Part shown: positions 55,301-64,000 of the stretch, in pieces
Numbering within the stretch: position 1 is the stretch's first letter
Layout: each line of letters opens with the position of its first letter
Source: Akkermansiaceae bacterium
GTDB lineage: Bacteria > Verrucomicrobiota > Verrucomicrobiia > Verrucomicrobiales > Akkermansiaceae
DNA length: 64,000 nt
Direction: 5' to 3'
Assembly (NCBI GenBank): GCA_905181965.1
Contig: CAJIZY010000003.1
Span: 62,001-126,000, forward strand
Program-made: the position numbers and the translations under genes
The notes under the pieces: generated by a model
The model's database searches: none
Seen by the model: the letters and a program-made list of their open reading frames with translations, nothing else
Told to the model about the DNA's origin: nothing

Positions 55301-56269
55301 ATAAACAGAAATGTGCATATCGCGATTACTACTCGGTCGCCCTCTATCAAAATTGTCGAGAACAACAATGGGGAGATCTGAAGTGAAATCCCGAATGGGC
55401 GCGCCTATGTAACGCTCAGAGTTAGTGACATTCTCCTCCTGCAGATAAATATAGGTGGCACTCAGCGTCTCTCCCAATGTTCCATCCACATCAATGATCC
55501 TAGCCCTTACTTGCAAAGTCCTATCGGAAGACTTCTGAACTGATATAGAATTTTGATAAATTGGACTATCCTCATTAGGTTCTGGAGTGGCCCCACTACT
55601 ACTGATGTTAGTTTCAAAATGAATCGCCTGACCCGGCCCGGCTCCCGATAGGACCAAGTTAAAAGCTTCCGTGAAAGTCTGGCTAGAATGAGAAAAATTA
55701 ACGAGAGGAATAGGATTCTGAAAAGACGCTCCATTCATTACCCCGGGACTCGGAGGAGAGAAATACCCCTCAGTCCCTCCAGCATCCGATTCTTTAAATC
55801 CGTATGAGATATCTGTGAACTGTTTAGGAAAGAAAGGAGCAAATTCTTGGATTACAGTGAGTCCGTCTTTACCGACCAAAGCAAGATATTCCCCATCCGT
55901 CGTAAGTTTAAAATTAGTGTGTAAATTTCCTCCTGGGTTTGATCGGCGCTTTTCGGAGGCAAATACGATCATCGCTTTACCAGCAGCTAACTGCACTGCC
56001 GGGAAAGACCACTTAACTAAATTATCGGACTTATCAGTGAGGTAGTATCCGGCAAGATTAAGAGGATTATTGCTTGGGTTATAGATTTCTATCCAATCAA
56101 CATAATCATTATCTTCGTCCTGAAGGACCGTTGAGTTAGAGGCCGAGAATTCAGAAATGATCGGATGAGAAAAGGAAACCTGACTAAGACAACAAATACT
56201 TAGAAAAGTTATTAGAAAAGATTTATAGCGATTCGAAATACGCACAAAGCGTAAGATTTTCTCCGTCAT
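52381..56269 (-). CDS. CotH-like protein with lamin-tail domains (frameshift near 3' end)
   Basis: ATG 56269 has a GAGG 4 nt upstream and is preferred over ATG 56284. Signal segment (SFLITFLSICCLSQVSFS), then a first lamin-tail domain (ISEFSASNSTVLQDEDNDYVDWIEIYN), a chitobiase-like sandwich, and a CotH kinase-like domain (about 330-680). The CotH region shows RGNMRQRGSSTGSWAKYSL, LSGRWDFDRALMRNPFMYEL and HYGPVWDFDRCLG. A galactose-binding-like domain and a second lamin-tail domain (NLVVSEIMYHPAAPSE) follow, then DSDGDSVPDDVEIAMGTDP. The frame ends at 52562 in unrelated residues. Removing one G at about 52617-52620 gives VTFSTLHVQKITTGVLD and a normal tail to 52381 (MRLRVLTE). About 1295 residues. 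CotH enzymes phosphorylate proteins in spores, but activity here is not shown. Confidence 0.75.
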
Positions 56270-56365
56270 TGGACCTCGAAGCATGTAAGGTTTCCCGCAG
56301 GAATCAATGAAGTAAGTATTTAAAACTCTAAACTATCTTCCGACTGAGAAGGGGCGGTAGAAATT

Positions 56366-56434
56366 CTTCTTCCTAATCCGCTCCAGCCCAAAAATGGCTT
56401 CACTCTTCTTCCACCAAAAGTAAATTCCTAGCAG
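56366..56434 (+). repeat. TTCCTAGCAG leader repeat, copy 6
   Basis: CTTCTTCCTAATCCGCTCCAG, then CCCAAAAATGGCTTCACTC, TTCCACCAAAAG and TAAATTCCTAGCAGCC. The block order is the same as in copies 4 and 5. It lies in the divergent spacer between the CotH gene (minus) and the oxidoreductase gene (plus), 50 nt before the latter's start. Confidence 0.7.
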
Positions 56435-56484
56435 CCAGCTCCGATTTGCCTCGCGCCCTTATCAATTTCTCTCAAAGCTACACC

Positions 56485-57813
56485 ATGCCAAAGACCCTGA
56501 CCTCCCGTCGCCACTTCCTCAAGACCGCCGCCGGCGCGCCTTTGATTTTCAGCAACCTCCGCGCTGCCCCCTCGGCGAACGGAAAGCTCAACCTTGCGGC
56601 AGTCGGCGTCGATGGCAAAGGCTGGAGCGACCTCACAAGTCTCGCCTCCCATCCCAGCGTCAACGTCACCGCAATCTGCGACGTCGATACCGCACGCATG
56701 GCAAAGGCTATGGCAAAGTTTCCCAACGCCCGGGCCTACCAAGACTGGCGCGAAATGCTCGAGACAGAAGGTGACAAGATCGACTCCGTTCAAGTCGCCA
56801 CGCCCGACAACATGCACGCCCCGATTTCAATCGCCGCGATGGAGCAAGGAAAACACGTCTATTGCGAGAAACCGCTGGCGCACGAGGTTGCGGAGACCCG
56901 CGCCATGGTAGAAGCAGCCGCCAAAGCGAGAGTCGTCACGCAGATGGGTAATCAAATCCAATCGACCATCGAATACCGATCCGCCGTCGCACTAATCCAG
57001 CAAGGCGTAATTGGAAAAATAAAAGAAGTTCACGCTTGGTCCGGAGCTTCCTTCCCCGGCAAAGGACGACCTCCGGGAGCCGATCCCATCCCAAAGACGC
57101 TCGACTGGGACAAGTGGCTCGGCGTCGCCCCCGAGCGCCCTTACAAAAAAGGAATTTACCACCCCTTCCAATGGCGTGCCTGGCAAGACTTCGGCACCGG
57201 TCCGCTTGGAGATTTCATGTGTCACATCATGGACTCTCCTTTTAAAGCATTGGAACTAACCGCTCCAACTAGCGTCAAAACCACGAGCGTCCCCGACGAT
57301 TGGGCCTCAAGCGAGGCCGCCAATAAGGAAAACTGGCCGGCATGGGCAACCTACGAATATCTCTACCCGGGAACCAAGTGGACCGTCGGCAACACCATCA
57401 AAGCTTTCTGGTATGACGGCGGCAAAAAGCCCGCGCACGAACTCGCCGGGTTCTCCGATAAAAAACAAAATCTTCCCGGCGGAGGCAGCCTGTTCATCGG
57501 GGAGGGCGGTAACCTCCTGCTTCCTCACGTTGGTGGTCCGCAGCTTTTGTCCCACTCAAAAAACAACAATCTTAAACTACCCAAGCTCGAAAACCGTAAC
57601 CATTACCTTAGCTTCATCGACGCCTGCCTCGGCCGTGGCGCGACCACCAGCCATTTCGCTTTCGCCGGCCCCCTCACCGAGGCCACCCTGCTTGGCAACA
57701 TCGCCAACCGTCATCATGGTAAGGAGCTCAAGTGGGACACCACCGCGCTAGAAATTAGTAACAATGCCGATGCCAATAAGCTGGTGAAGCGCGACTGGCG
57801 AAAGTTCGTTTAA
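56485..57813 (+). CDS. Tat-exported Gfo/Idh/MocA family oxidoreductase
   Basis: ATG 56485 gives a twin-arginine signal (TSRRHFLKTAAGAPLIF); the 13 residues possible upstream do not resemble coding sequence. The Rossmann domain is KLNLAAVGVDGKGWSDL, with AICDVD and the family motif HVYCEKPLAHEVAETR, whose EKP Lys is the catalytic/NAD-site residue. The C-terminal alpha/beta domain contains GPLGDFMCHIMDSPFKAL and the final LTEATLLGNIANRH. These enzymes oxidise or reduce sugars and polyols with NAD(P); exported members carry their cofactor, as in glucose-fructose oxidoreductase. Substrate unknown. Leader repeat copy 6 lies upstream and a metallophosphoesterase follows 148 nt downstream. Confidence 0.88.
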   Translation: MPKTLTSRRHFLKTAAGAPLIFSNLRAAPSANGKLNLAAVGVDGKGWSDLTSLASHPSVNVTAICDVDTARMAKAMAKFPNARAYQDWREMLETEGDKIDSVQVATPDNMHAPISIAAMEQGKHVYCEKPLAHEVAETRAMVEAAAKARVVTQMGNQIQSTIEYRSAVALIQQGVIGKIKEVHAWSGASFPGKGRPPGADPIPKTLDWDKWLGVAPERPYKKGIYHPFQWRAWQDFGTGPLGDFMCHIMDSPFKALELTAPTSVKTTSVPDDWASSEAANKENWPAWATYEYLYPGTKWTVGNTIKAFWYDGGKKPAHELAGFSDKKQNLPGGGSLFIGEGGNLLLPHVGGPQLLSHSKNNNLKLPKLENRNHYLSFIDACLGRGATTSHFAFAGPLTEATLLGNIANRHHGKELKWDTTALEISNNADANKLVKRDWRKFV

Positions 57814-57961
57814 TCCACTTGATTCTAGGAACGGATATTTCACCCAAGGTGAGCATCGAGTGGGAATTTCAGGCACTTCTCTGACTCAGAGTAATACGAG
57901 AACGACTTTTATCCCCCTTCACCGCAAGACCATCTGACTTTTCGTTTTACTCACTGCCACT

Positions 57962-58882
57962 ATGATCGTCACCCGTCATCTAGTCATCGCCCTGCTCACC
58001 AGCATCTTTCCCAACACCCTTCTCGCCGACAATAAAACAACCCCCTTGGTATTCTCCGCCATGGGGTGCGGGCCCTATAATTCGGCTGATCTCCGGGCCG
58101 CGAAAATATACGTGAAGCAGGAGAATAAAGCCCAGACCTCGCAGTTTTTGATTCATCTCGGTGACATCTGCACCGGCGTGGCAGCACGTGACGGGAAGCT
58201 CACCGAAAAATCCTACTCCGACATCAAAGACCTCTTCACAAAAGGTAATACGATCCCCTCTTACATCGTTCCGGGTGACAATGAGTGGAACGACCGGCCT
58301 GACCCCGACGTTGGTTGGGACCTATGGTGTAAACATTTATTAGCACTTGAGAAAAACTTTAAGACCGAATGGCAAAACGTCCGGCAGCGCGAGCGTCCAG
58401 AAAACTTTGCTTTCGTTGCGAACAGCGTGCTAGTTATCGGCATCAATCTTCCAGCTGGGCGCATCCACGACAAAGAAGAATGGGCACGCCGCTTCCGCGA
58501 AAATATCTCTTGGATTAAAGCTCAATTTGGAAAGCACAAATCCGAGGTGAGCGCGGCAGTCGTATGTGCCCAAGCCAACCCTATTGGAGGAAGCGGAGTG
58601 GCAGCAGCAGTCAACAATCGATTCTCTTCGTTCACAAAGCCCTTCGGCAAGCTCGCGGCGGACTTTAAGAAGCCAGTTCTCTTTCTCCATGCCGACGGTC
58701 ATAAGTGGATCGTCGACAAGCCTTGGGAAAATGCTCCAAACATCACTCGGATGCAAGTCGACCGGCTCGAACCAAATTTTCCACCAGTCCAAATCACAGT
58801 CGATACTACGGCCGAAAAACCATTCAGATTTGAGCGGCGTCTCGCGAAGCCCGCTTGGAATATCTCCAAGACAAAAGGGTAG
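57962..58882 (+). CDS. Secreted metallophosphoesterase-like protein
   Basis: A 306-residue protein with a signal peptide (residues 1-22, ending LLADN). Calcineurin-like motifs are visible but atypical at the N-terminus: the first strand reads VFSAMGCGPY rather than DxH. FLIHLGDICTG, YIVPGDNEWND and LHADGHKW supply the later metal ligands. It is a divergent member of the superfamily, so loss of the first DxH may alter metal binding or activity. On the same strand as the oxidoreductase; a common transcript is possible. Confidence 0.65.
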   Translation: MIVTRHLVIALLTSIFPNTLLADNKTTPLVFSAMGCGPYNSADLRAAKIYVKQENKAQTSQFLIHLGDICTGVAARDGKLTEKSYSDIKDLFTKGNTIPSYIVPGDNEWNDRPDPDVGWDLWCKHLLALEKNFKTEWQNVRQRERPENFAFVANSVLVIGINLPAGRIHDKEEWARRFRENISWIKAQFGKHKSEVSAAVVCAQANPIGGSGVAAAVNNRFSSFTKPFGKLAADFKKPVLFLHADGHKWIVDKPWENAPNITRMQVDRLEPNFPPVQITVDTTAEKPFRFERRLAKPAWNISKTKG

Positions 58883-59001
58883 CTGCATTGAACTGAATAT
58901 CTTATTCAACCTATTCTTTCTGGATATTTATCTACTTATGTTGGGGTGCCGAGGATCTGGCAATCAACCTGATTATTTCTGCTCGGAGAGACGGAACCGG
59001 G

Positions 59002-62000
59002 TCACTCTAAAAATTTCTCTGCAATGGTGCGGAGTCTCTTTTTTCCGAGGAACTTAAAGGACGGCATCGGCGCTAACTGAGGATTATTTTTTTTCGGGTC
59101 CATGGCCCATTCAACAATTCCATTTGGATTCCCGGCATATCGACCACGTATAAATTCAAGAGAAGGCCCGACGGTCTGGTCCTTCGGATGATGACAGGCT
59201 CTGCATGCATCCATTAGAACTTCAGGATCATTCAGGTTTGAACTAACTATGACTGGATCAATACCAAACGTTTTTTCAATTTTTTTGTAGCCCTTGTAAT
59301 CAGTGAACGGTTCTCCAAGTTGATGGATCGTTGCAAAGAGCTCGATCCTTTTCTCATCATCAAGATGAAGGTGGAGCTGATGGACCGGCTCGATCTGAGG
59401 AATCTCGATAAAAAGTTTTGGCCCATCTCCGGCCCTCTGAACGGAAAGAATTTCGAGCCAGTCATGGCCAATTCTGTTCGGATCCGAAACCGAATATTCT
59501 CTGGATCCGTAACTCGGTCCATACCTGTAATTCCAGTGCTGAGCATACCATTTCCCCCGCTCTGCCTTAGGAACTGATTTCTCATTGGCAAAAGTTAATA
59601 AGAGACCATTTTCCCGCACCTCAAAATCCACAGGATAGGGAAAGTATTCTGTCTGATTATTATATCTGACCCTCTGCAGGGCCCCATCAGCGATGCCATA
59701 ATTTCCCCACCCCTGAGAACCGGTAACGTAAAGCTGACCATCGTATTGGGAGAACCTACCTCGGTGCGAACCCGCCAAGAACGATCCTGGAAGGACTACT
59801 GCAGCTCCCTGAGAAGACTTGTTCAAAGGTTCTCTCAGCAGAATGAAGTGCTTGGCAAATCCTGAAGAGAAATGGACCCATTGCCCGCTCAAAGGACCCC
59901 ATTTGTCACTGTCGATAAAGACCTGCCCTCCGGAGGAATTATCAACGCCCCTCGGAAGATAAAGCATCGGAGGAACATAGCCCCGTTCCCCTTCGCGTGG
60001 ACCGCCTGCCCCAAAGTGCCCACCAAAGCTCACATCACAGATCGCACTAGCAGGAGTCCAGGTCCCTTCCTGAACACTGGTCAGAACCGTGCTCCCGTTC
60101 GGAGAGATCCCAAGCCCATTTGGGTTGCGTAGACCGGTTCCAAGAACATCGATCCTCTCATTATCAACCCGACAAAGCCCCTGATTTCCTGAGGCAAAGA
60201 ACCACCGCCCCGAAAGATCACGCTCAAGGCCGGTAACAAAATCATGTCCCCCAGCCGAGGTTTGATGAACACGTGACACCGGCTTGTAGTAGTCTGCCTC
60301 ACCATCATTATTACGGTCATGCAGTGCGACGATCTGATCACGGCACATGACATGAATGAGCCCATCCACTACTTTGAGACCGAGAGGTTGATGAAGTCCA
60401 GCTGCGAACCTCTTCCAAGTCAGCTTTTCGAGGCCGGGACCGGAAATGTCACAGACCCAGACATCGCCATGGATTGTGCAAAGGGCGATCCTCTGTTCCG
60501 AGACAAAGTCATGTCCTCCCGGAAAAATGAGAGCGTTCCATGGATTAGTATATGGGAGAGTCAATGTATCAATGGCATAGGGCATTTGGTCCCCGAGTTT
60601 TCCTCGAGTTATGATTCTCTGTATCCACTGAGGCGCCGGATCCTCAGGAATCTCCGCTTCGATTTCATGGACCTTACCATCAATGACGACGGCGGTCCTG
60701 TGATTGACCTTCCCGAGTATGGACCATGAGAAAATGACCCGGTCAGCATCACGGTATAGACCGAGAAATTTGGCCCCCTCAAACTGAGCTTTCTTATCAA
60801 CCAGTTCGACTGGCTCTCCTCCTATTGGAATTCCTTGCATTAAACCACGCCTCACATCGGTCCAAGCCACCAGATCACCTGACCAAGCAGCAGCGAACCG
60901 CATCTTATCCGTATCATAGACCACATTAAGAGGTTCTTTCTGACCAGGCACGGATGGAAGGCGAACGCTCACAGCCCGTGGAATCGTCAGTCCCTGACCA
61001 CGGAAGACACCACTGACCATAGATCCAATCTCCATGTCCTTGACTCTTCCGTCTTTCCAAGTCTCTTGATCGTTCTGATTGCCCCAGTGACCGGTGTGCG
61101 CTCCGTCGAGTCCGGGGAAAGCAGCAGGTTCCCGGTTCCGGGCAATGGCCTGCCTCGCATAAAAATCATAGACTCGGTCACGGTTCACATTCGCATCCCA
61201 GTAGGGATTCGATTCCGGATTCAGTGGCCTGGCATTCATGTCCCGCGGGGCAATCGCCCCCACCTTCGGCTTATTTGGAGCTTTAATCGGTCTCAGGCCC
61301 GCGGATCCAGGCTCGTTATAATCGCGGACGAGCCAGTCTAACCCTTCAAGATTAGACCTTAAAACGACTTCCGTATCGAGATCGGTCCGGTGATCAAGGA
61401 TCCCGATCGGTCCATCATAACCGCTCTCGATGACAAGCTTCAGCATCGCCTGGTCATGCTGACCATGTGACAGGTCAAGGATCTTGGGCTCCGCTCTGGC
61501 ATTCATACCGTTCAGATTCAGGCAAAGGAGGTGAGGCTTCATTAGCTCGAGCGATTCTTTCCAGTCTCCTATGTGCCCATGACCATGGTGCCAGTTATAA
61601 ACAATTCCGACGTTCTTGTGACCCCTCTCATGGAGCTCCTCACAGACCGCGACCAGGTTCCTAGGTTCACCTCCCCAACCTCCGTGATTATAGAGTCCTA
61701 GTTCACAACCTATCTGATCGAGACGCTTAGCGAGCCCCGAAACCGAATCCGCGGCTGCCGAAACCATCTCGTCAACCGACCCCTCAGTCGGTGAACCAAG
61801 CGTTCGCCAGATCTGTGGATGAATGTCATGTTTTTGGAACAACTTGTAAGCCTCCTCATGACCAGCCCAAAAAGCGAAGAACTCAATGCCGTGCTTCTTG
61901 TACTGGAGAATCTCCTCCTCGAAGTCTTTGACGTGCTCGCCGCGCCAGTCATAAGCGCATCTCTTAAAGCCAAGACGAGCCAGCATCTTGGCCCGTGCCT

Positions 62001-62154
62001 CCGGCCCCCTTTTCTTTGCATCGAACGGAACGACGCACCAAGGAGACAAGCTATCAACCTTCATGTTCGCCGGGACTTCGGCATAGACTTGCTCCGCAAA
62101 GAACAAAGAACCTAGGACCATTAGGGGGAAAAAGATGAACTGGAGAAGTCTCAT
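59002..62154 (-). CDS. Fusion of sugar-isomerase-like TIM barrel, DUF6797/propeller region and cytochrome c
   Basis: A 1050-residue protein with a signal peptide (about 1-25, ending VYAEV). Residues about 30-290 form an AP-endonuclease-2/xylose-isomerase-like barrel: MLARLGFKRCAYDWRGEHV, ELGLYNHGGWGGEPRNLVAV, NVGIVYNWHHGHGHIGDW. A DUF6797-like segment (about 340-480; GLDGAHTGHWGNQND, DMEIGSMVSGVFRGQ) is followed by a long propeller with VRGVDNSSGGQVFID-type sequence. The C-terminal 80 residues carry CRACHHP, GPSLEFIRGRY and MPSF, a class I cytochrome c with a plausible Met ligand. PVC genomes often encode these domains in such fusions; the likely role is periplasmic sugar oxidation coupled to electron transfer (inference). 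Single gene, convergent with the metallophosphoesterase. Confidence 0.75.
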   Translation of the reverse strand: MRLLQFIFFPLMVLGSLFFAEQVYAEVPANMKVDSLSPWCVVPFDAKKRGPEARAKMLARLGFKRCAYDWRGEHVKDFEEEILQYKKHGIEFFAFWAGHEEAYKLFQKHDIHPQIWRTLGSPTEGSVDEMVSAAADSVSGLAKRLDQIGCELGLYNHGGWGGEPRNLVAVCEELHERGHKNVGIVYNWHHGHGHIGDWKESLELMKPHLLCLNLNGMNARAEPKILDLSHGQHDQAMLKLVIESGYDGPIGILDHRTDLDTEVVLRSNLEGLDWLVRDYNEPGSAGLRPIKAPNKPKVGAIAPRDMNARPLNPESNPYWDANVNRDRVYDFYARQAIARNREPAAFPGLDGAHTGHWGNQNDQETWKDGRVKDMEIGSMVSGVFRGQGLTIPRAVSVRLPSVPGQKEPLNVVYDTDKMRFAAAWSGDLVAWTDVRRGLMQGIPIGGEPVELVDKKAQFEGAKFLGLYRDADRVIFSWSILGKVNHRTAVVIDGKVHEIEAEIPEDPAPQWIQRIITRGKLGDQMPYAIDTLTLPYTNPWNALIFPGGHDFVSEQRIALCTIHGDVWVCDISGPGLEKLTWKRFAAGLHQPLGLKVVDGLIHVMCRDQIVALHDRNNDGEADYYKPVSRVHQTSAGGHDFVTGLERDLSGRWFFASGNQGLCRVDNERIDVLGTGLRNPNGLGISPNGSTVLTSVQEGTWTPASAICDVSFGGHFGAGGPREGERGYVPPMLYLPRGVDNSSGGQVFIDSDKWGPLSGQWVHFSSGFAKHFILLREPLNKSSQGAAVVLPGSFLAGSHRGRFSQYDGQLYVTGSQGWGNYGIADGALQRVRYNNQTEYFPYPVDFEVRENGLLLTFANEKSVPKAERGKWYAQHWNYRYGPSYGSREYSVSDPNRIGHDWLEILSVQRAGDGPKLFIEIPQIEPVHQLHLHLDDEKRIELFATIHQLGEPFTDYKGYKKIEKTFGIDPVIVSSNLNDPEVLMDACRACHHPKDQTVGPSLEFIRGRYAGNPNGIVEWAMDPKKNNPQLAPMPSFKFLGKKRLRTIAEKFLE

Positions 62155-62468
62155 GGCAGTCGGAAGATTATCAATTTCATGGATAAGAAAAATCCAAATC
62201 TTTAAAGATAATTCTCACTGAAGTGAGCCCGGCTCCCCGTGATGACCTTTTCCTTTCCACTAAAAATTCATCGTAATTAACCAAGACAAAGAACCCCCTA
62301 TTCTGGATGAATAGAGCGACAAGGCAAACTTTCTCGTTCTCGCGTCTCTTCAAATAAGGCGCAACAGTATCCGAATGATTGACGTCTGATACCTTTATAG
62401 AGCTGAATACGTTCCTACTCTGATAAAGTTCATCGCTGCAAAAATAGAACCATCAAACCTTCCCACCT
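62155..62468 (+). other. Divergent spacer, nothing recognised
   Basis: This AT-rich 314-nt region separates the minus-strand fusion gene and the plus-strand sulfatase and must contain both promoters. I see no clear sigma-70 boxes, hairpin, or copy of the leader repeat. Confidence 0.5.
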
Positions 62469-64000
62469 ATGAATCCAGTTTTCATTGATTTTCCTACCAG
62501 TTCCACCTCTATAGATACGCCTCTCTGCCAAATCGGAGACGGCATCAACCAAAGAGGATCCAGATCGATACCATTCTTCTTCCTCTGCCTCTTCGCCCTA
62601 GGCACTTCGCTTTTCGCTAGCGAAAAGAGTCCGAACATCCTCTTCATTGTTGCCGACGACCAATCCCCTTACGATCTTAAAGTCTACGATCCTAACTCAC
62701 CGCTCGATACCCCTGTCCTCGATCAACTGGCCGCCGATGGCATGATCTTCGACGCTGCCCACCACATGGGTTCATTCTCTGGAGCCGTTTGCTCACCCTC
62801 TCGCCACATGATTATGTCGGGTCGCACCGTTTGGCATCTCCCTAACGCTAGAGGCGCCATCAAGAAAGGACTCTGTCCCACCGGCCTCGAACAAAACGTC
62901 ATGGCCTCCGTCTTCAATCGCGCCGGCTACGATACTGTACGTACCTGTAAGAACGGTAACAGCTACAAGGCTGCCAACGAAAAATTTACGATCCGCAACG
63001 ACGCCACCAAGCGTGGTGGCACCGACGAAACCGGAAGCTCATGGCACGCAAACCAAGTCCTCAACTACCTCGAAGACCGCTCCCAAAAAGACAAACGCAA
63101 ACCCTTCCTCATCTACTATGGCTTCTCCCATCCACACGACACCCGCGATGGAAAACCCGAGCTCCTCAAAAAGTATGGAGCTATTAACCACACCCAAAAA
63201 GAAGTCCTTCCCCCGGCCCACCCCAACCAGCCGGAACTTCAAATCAATTACCTCCCAAAGCACCCCTTCCACCACGGTCACCCCGGCCTACGCGACGAAG
63301 TCAGCGTGAAAGGAGTCTGGGGAAAACGGGACGAACGCACGATCCGCAACGAACTCGGTCGTGAGTATGCCTGTAGCGAAAATATCGACATCCAAATCGG
63401 CCGCGTCCTCAAGAAACTCGAAGAGATGGGCGAGCTCGAGAACACCTACATCTTCTACACTGCCGATCATGGGATGGCGATCGGCCGCCACGGCTTGCAG
63501 GGAAAACAAAATCTCTACGAACACACTTGGCGGGTCCCCTTCATCGTGAAAGGCCCCGGCATCAAACCCGGCTCTCGAGCCCCCGGCAATATCTACCTTC
63601 TCGATACTCTTAGCACCCTCTGCGATCTCGCTAGCATCGACGCCCCCCAAACCTCCGAGGGCGTAAGCTTCAAATCTGTTCTAGAAGGAAAAAGAGACTC
63701 CGTGCGAGACACCCTTTTCGGCGTCTACTGCGGCGGAACCAAGCCAGGAATGCGCTCCATCAAAAAAGGGGACTGGAAACTCATCAAATATGACGTCCTT
63801 GATGGCAAAGTCCGCGAAACCCAGCTCTTCAACCTCGCAAAGAACCCCAATGAATTCATCAGCGAACACGGCAAGAAAGATCCCAGTCTCACTGACCTCG
63901 CCGAGAATCCGGACTACGCCGAAAAACTCGCTGAAATGGAAGGTCTTCTCCTCGCTGAAATGCGCCGCCTCGATGACCCCTATCGCCTATGGAACCAACC
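62469..64000 (+). CDS. Secreted sulfatase (CSPSR), runs past the right edge
   Basis: The frame opens at ATG 62469 and is still open at the window end (about 510 residues read). A 30-residue hydrophilic N-terminus precedes the hydrophobic signal segment (SIPFFFLCLFALGTSLFA), so the true start may lie further in. Metal site DD in FIVADDQSPYD (D63, D64), then formylglycine motif VCSPSRHMIMSGR (C108), HPHDTRD, and DHG in YTADHGMAIGRHGLQGKQNLYE. This is a canonical S1-family sulfatase acting on sulfate esters outside the cytoplasm. It is a different subfamily from the CSQSR enzyme at 44760, implying different substrates. Confidence 0.85.
   Translation, partial: MNPVFIDFPTSSTSIDTPLCQIGDGINQRGSRSIPFFFLCLFALGTSLFASEKSPNILFIVADDQSPYDLKVYDPNSPLDTPVLDQLAADGMIFDAAHHMGSFSGAVCSPSRHMIMSGRTVWHLPNARGAIKKGLCPTGLEQNVMASVFNRAGYDTVRTCKNGNSYKAANEKFTIRNDATKRGGTDETGSSWHANQVLNYLEDRSQKDKRKPFLIYYGFSHPHDTRDGKPELLKKYGAINHTQKEVLPPAHPNQPELQINYLPKHPFHHGHPGLRDEVSVKGVWGKRDERTIRNELGREYACSENIDIQIGRVLKKLEEMGELENTYIFYTADHGMAIGRHGLQGKQNLYEHTWRVPFIVKGPGIKPGSRAPGNIYLLDTLSTLCDLASIDAPQTSEGVSFKSVLEGKRDSVRDTLFGVYCGGTKPGMRSIKKGDWKLIKYDVLDGKVRETQLFNLAKNPNEFISEHGKKDPSLTDLAENPDYAEKLAEMEGLLLAEMRRLDDPYRLWNQ

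Noticed and set aside
1-64000. tRNA, rRNA, transposase, toxin-antitoxin or anti-phage genes
   Set aside because: None recognised on either strand. The ExbB/ExbD set was considered as a Zorya-like defence module but lacks the OmpA-domain ZorB and any helicase or nuclease partner.

Overview
The window reads as chromosome of a marine Verrucomicrobia or related PVC-group bacterium. The evidence is gene content rather than any single marker. There are four PSD1/DUF1549-DUF1553 loci, each paired with a Tat-exported DUF1501 gene, two PVC-type fusion proteins ending in a c-type cytochrome domain, formylglycine sulfatases, CotH/lamin-tail proteins, and several secreted proteins ending in the verrucomicrobial DxDGDG...LIEYA-type tail followed by a short FxRLRV-like C-terminus. 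The only informational housekeeping gene is ileS. I saw no rRNA, tRNA, CRISPR array, IS element or phage genes.

Layout. 0.1-5.5 kb: a DUF445 membrane protein, then a PSD1 gene (frameshifted) and its DUF1501 partner. 5.5-11.4 kb (minus): a run of five genes. An ExbB/TolQ-like channel with an N-terminal zinc ribbon is followed by two different ExbD/TolR-like proteins, then a YWTD beta-propeller and a PQQ-type beta-propeller (frameshifted). 11.6-16.4 kb: a vanadium-haloperoxidase-family protein and ileS. 16.5-24.2 kb (minus): two more PSD1/DUF1549+DUF1501 pairs, one DUF1501 carrying an in-frame TAA. 24.2-27.0 kb: a golvesin-like protein, a methyltransferase and an alpha-helical repeat protein. 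27.2-31.4 kb: a fourth PSD1+DUF1501 pair (DUF1501 frameshifted). 31.6-47.1 kb: a mosaic of single genes separated by long spacers. It holds a metallophosphoesterase with a duplicated 3' end, an isochorismatase-ThuA-dehydrogenase-cytochrome fusion, a decapitated PSD1 fragment, a C25/caspase-like protein, MscS, a DUF5690 transporter coupled to a methyltransferase, a sulfatase and a glutathione peroxidase. 47-62 kb: large secreted proteins (tandem-module protein, propeller protein, CotH protein), a Gfo/Idh/MocA oxidoreductase, a second metallophosphoesterase and a TIM-barrel/DUF6797/cytochrome fusion. The right edge is a sulfatase that runs off the window.

How the genes fit together. Most proteins carry Sec or Tat signals, so the window describes an extracytoplasmic programme: sulfatases, PSD1/DUF1501 pairs, PVC dehydrogenase-cytochromes and an oxidoreductase, which fits breakdown of sulfated or otherwise decorated polysaccharide (inference). 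The ExbB/ExbD/ExbD/propeller run resembles a divergent Tol-like ion-driven envelope machine. Only one of its two ExbD-like subunits keeps the membrane aspartate.

Two window-wide patterns stand out. First, a family of about 70-80 bp intergenic repeats ending in TTCCTAGCAG lies 10-60 nt upstream of start codons between 33 and 57 kb; two copies 5.9 kb apart match at 77 of 80 positions. Second, at least seven genes carry single-base frameshifts and one an in-frame stop, each with clear homology continuing on the far side. Several are in short homopolymers, so assembly or sequencing error must be separated from real decay. All family assignments come from reading the protein sequences; no database search was run.
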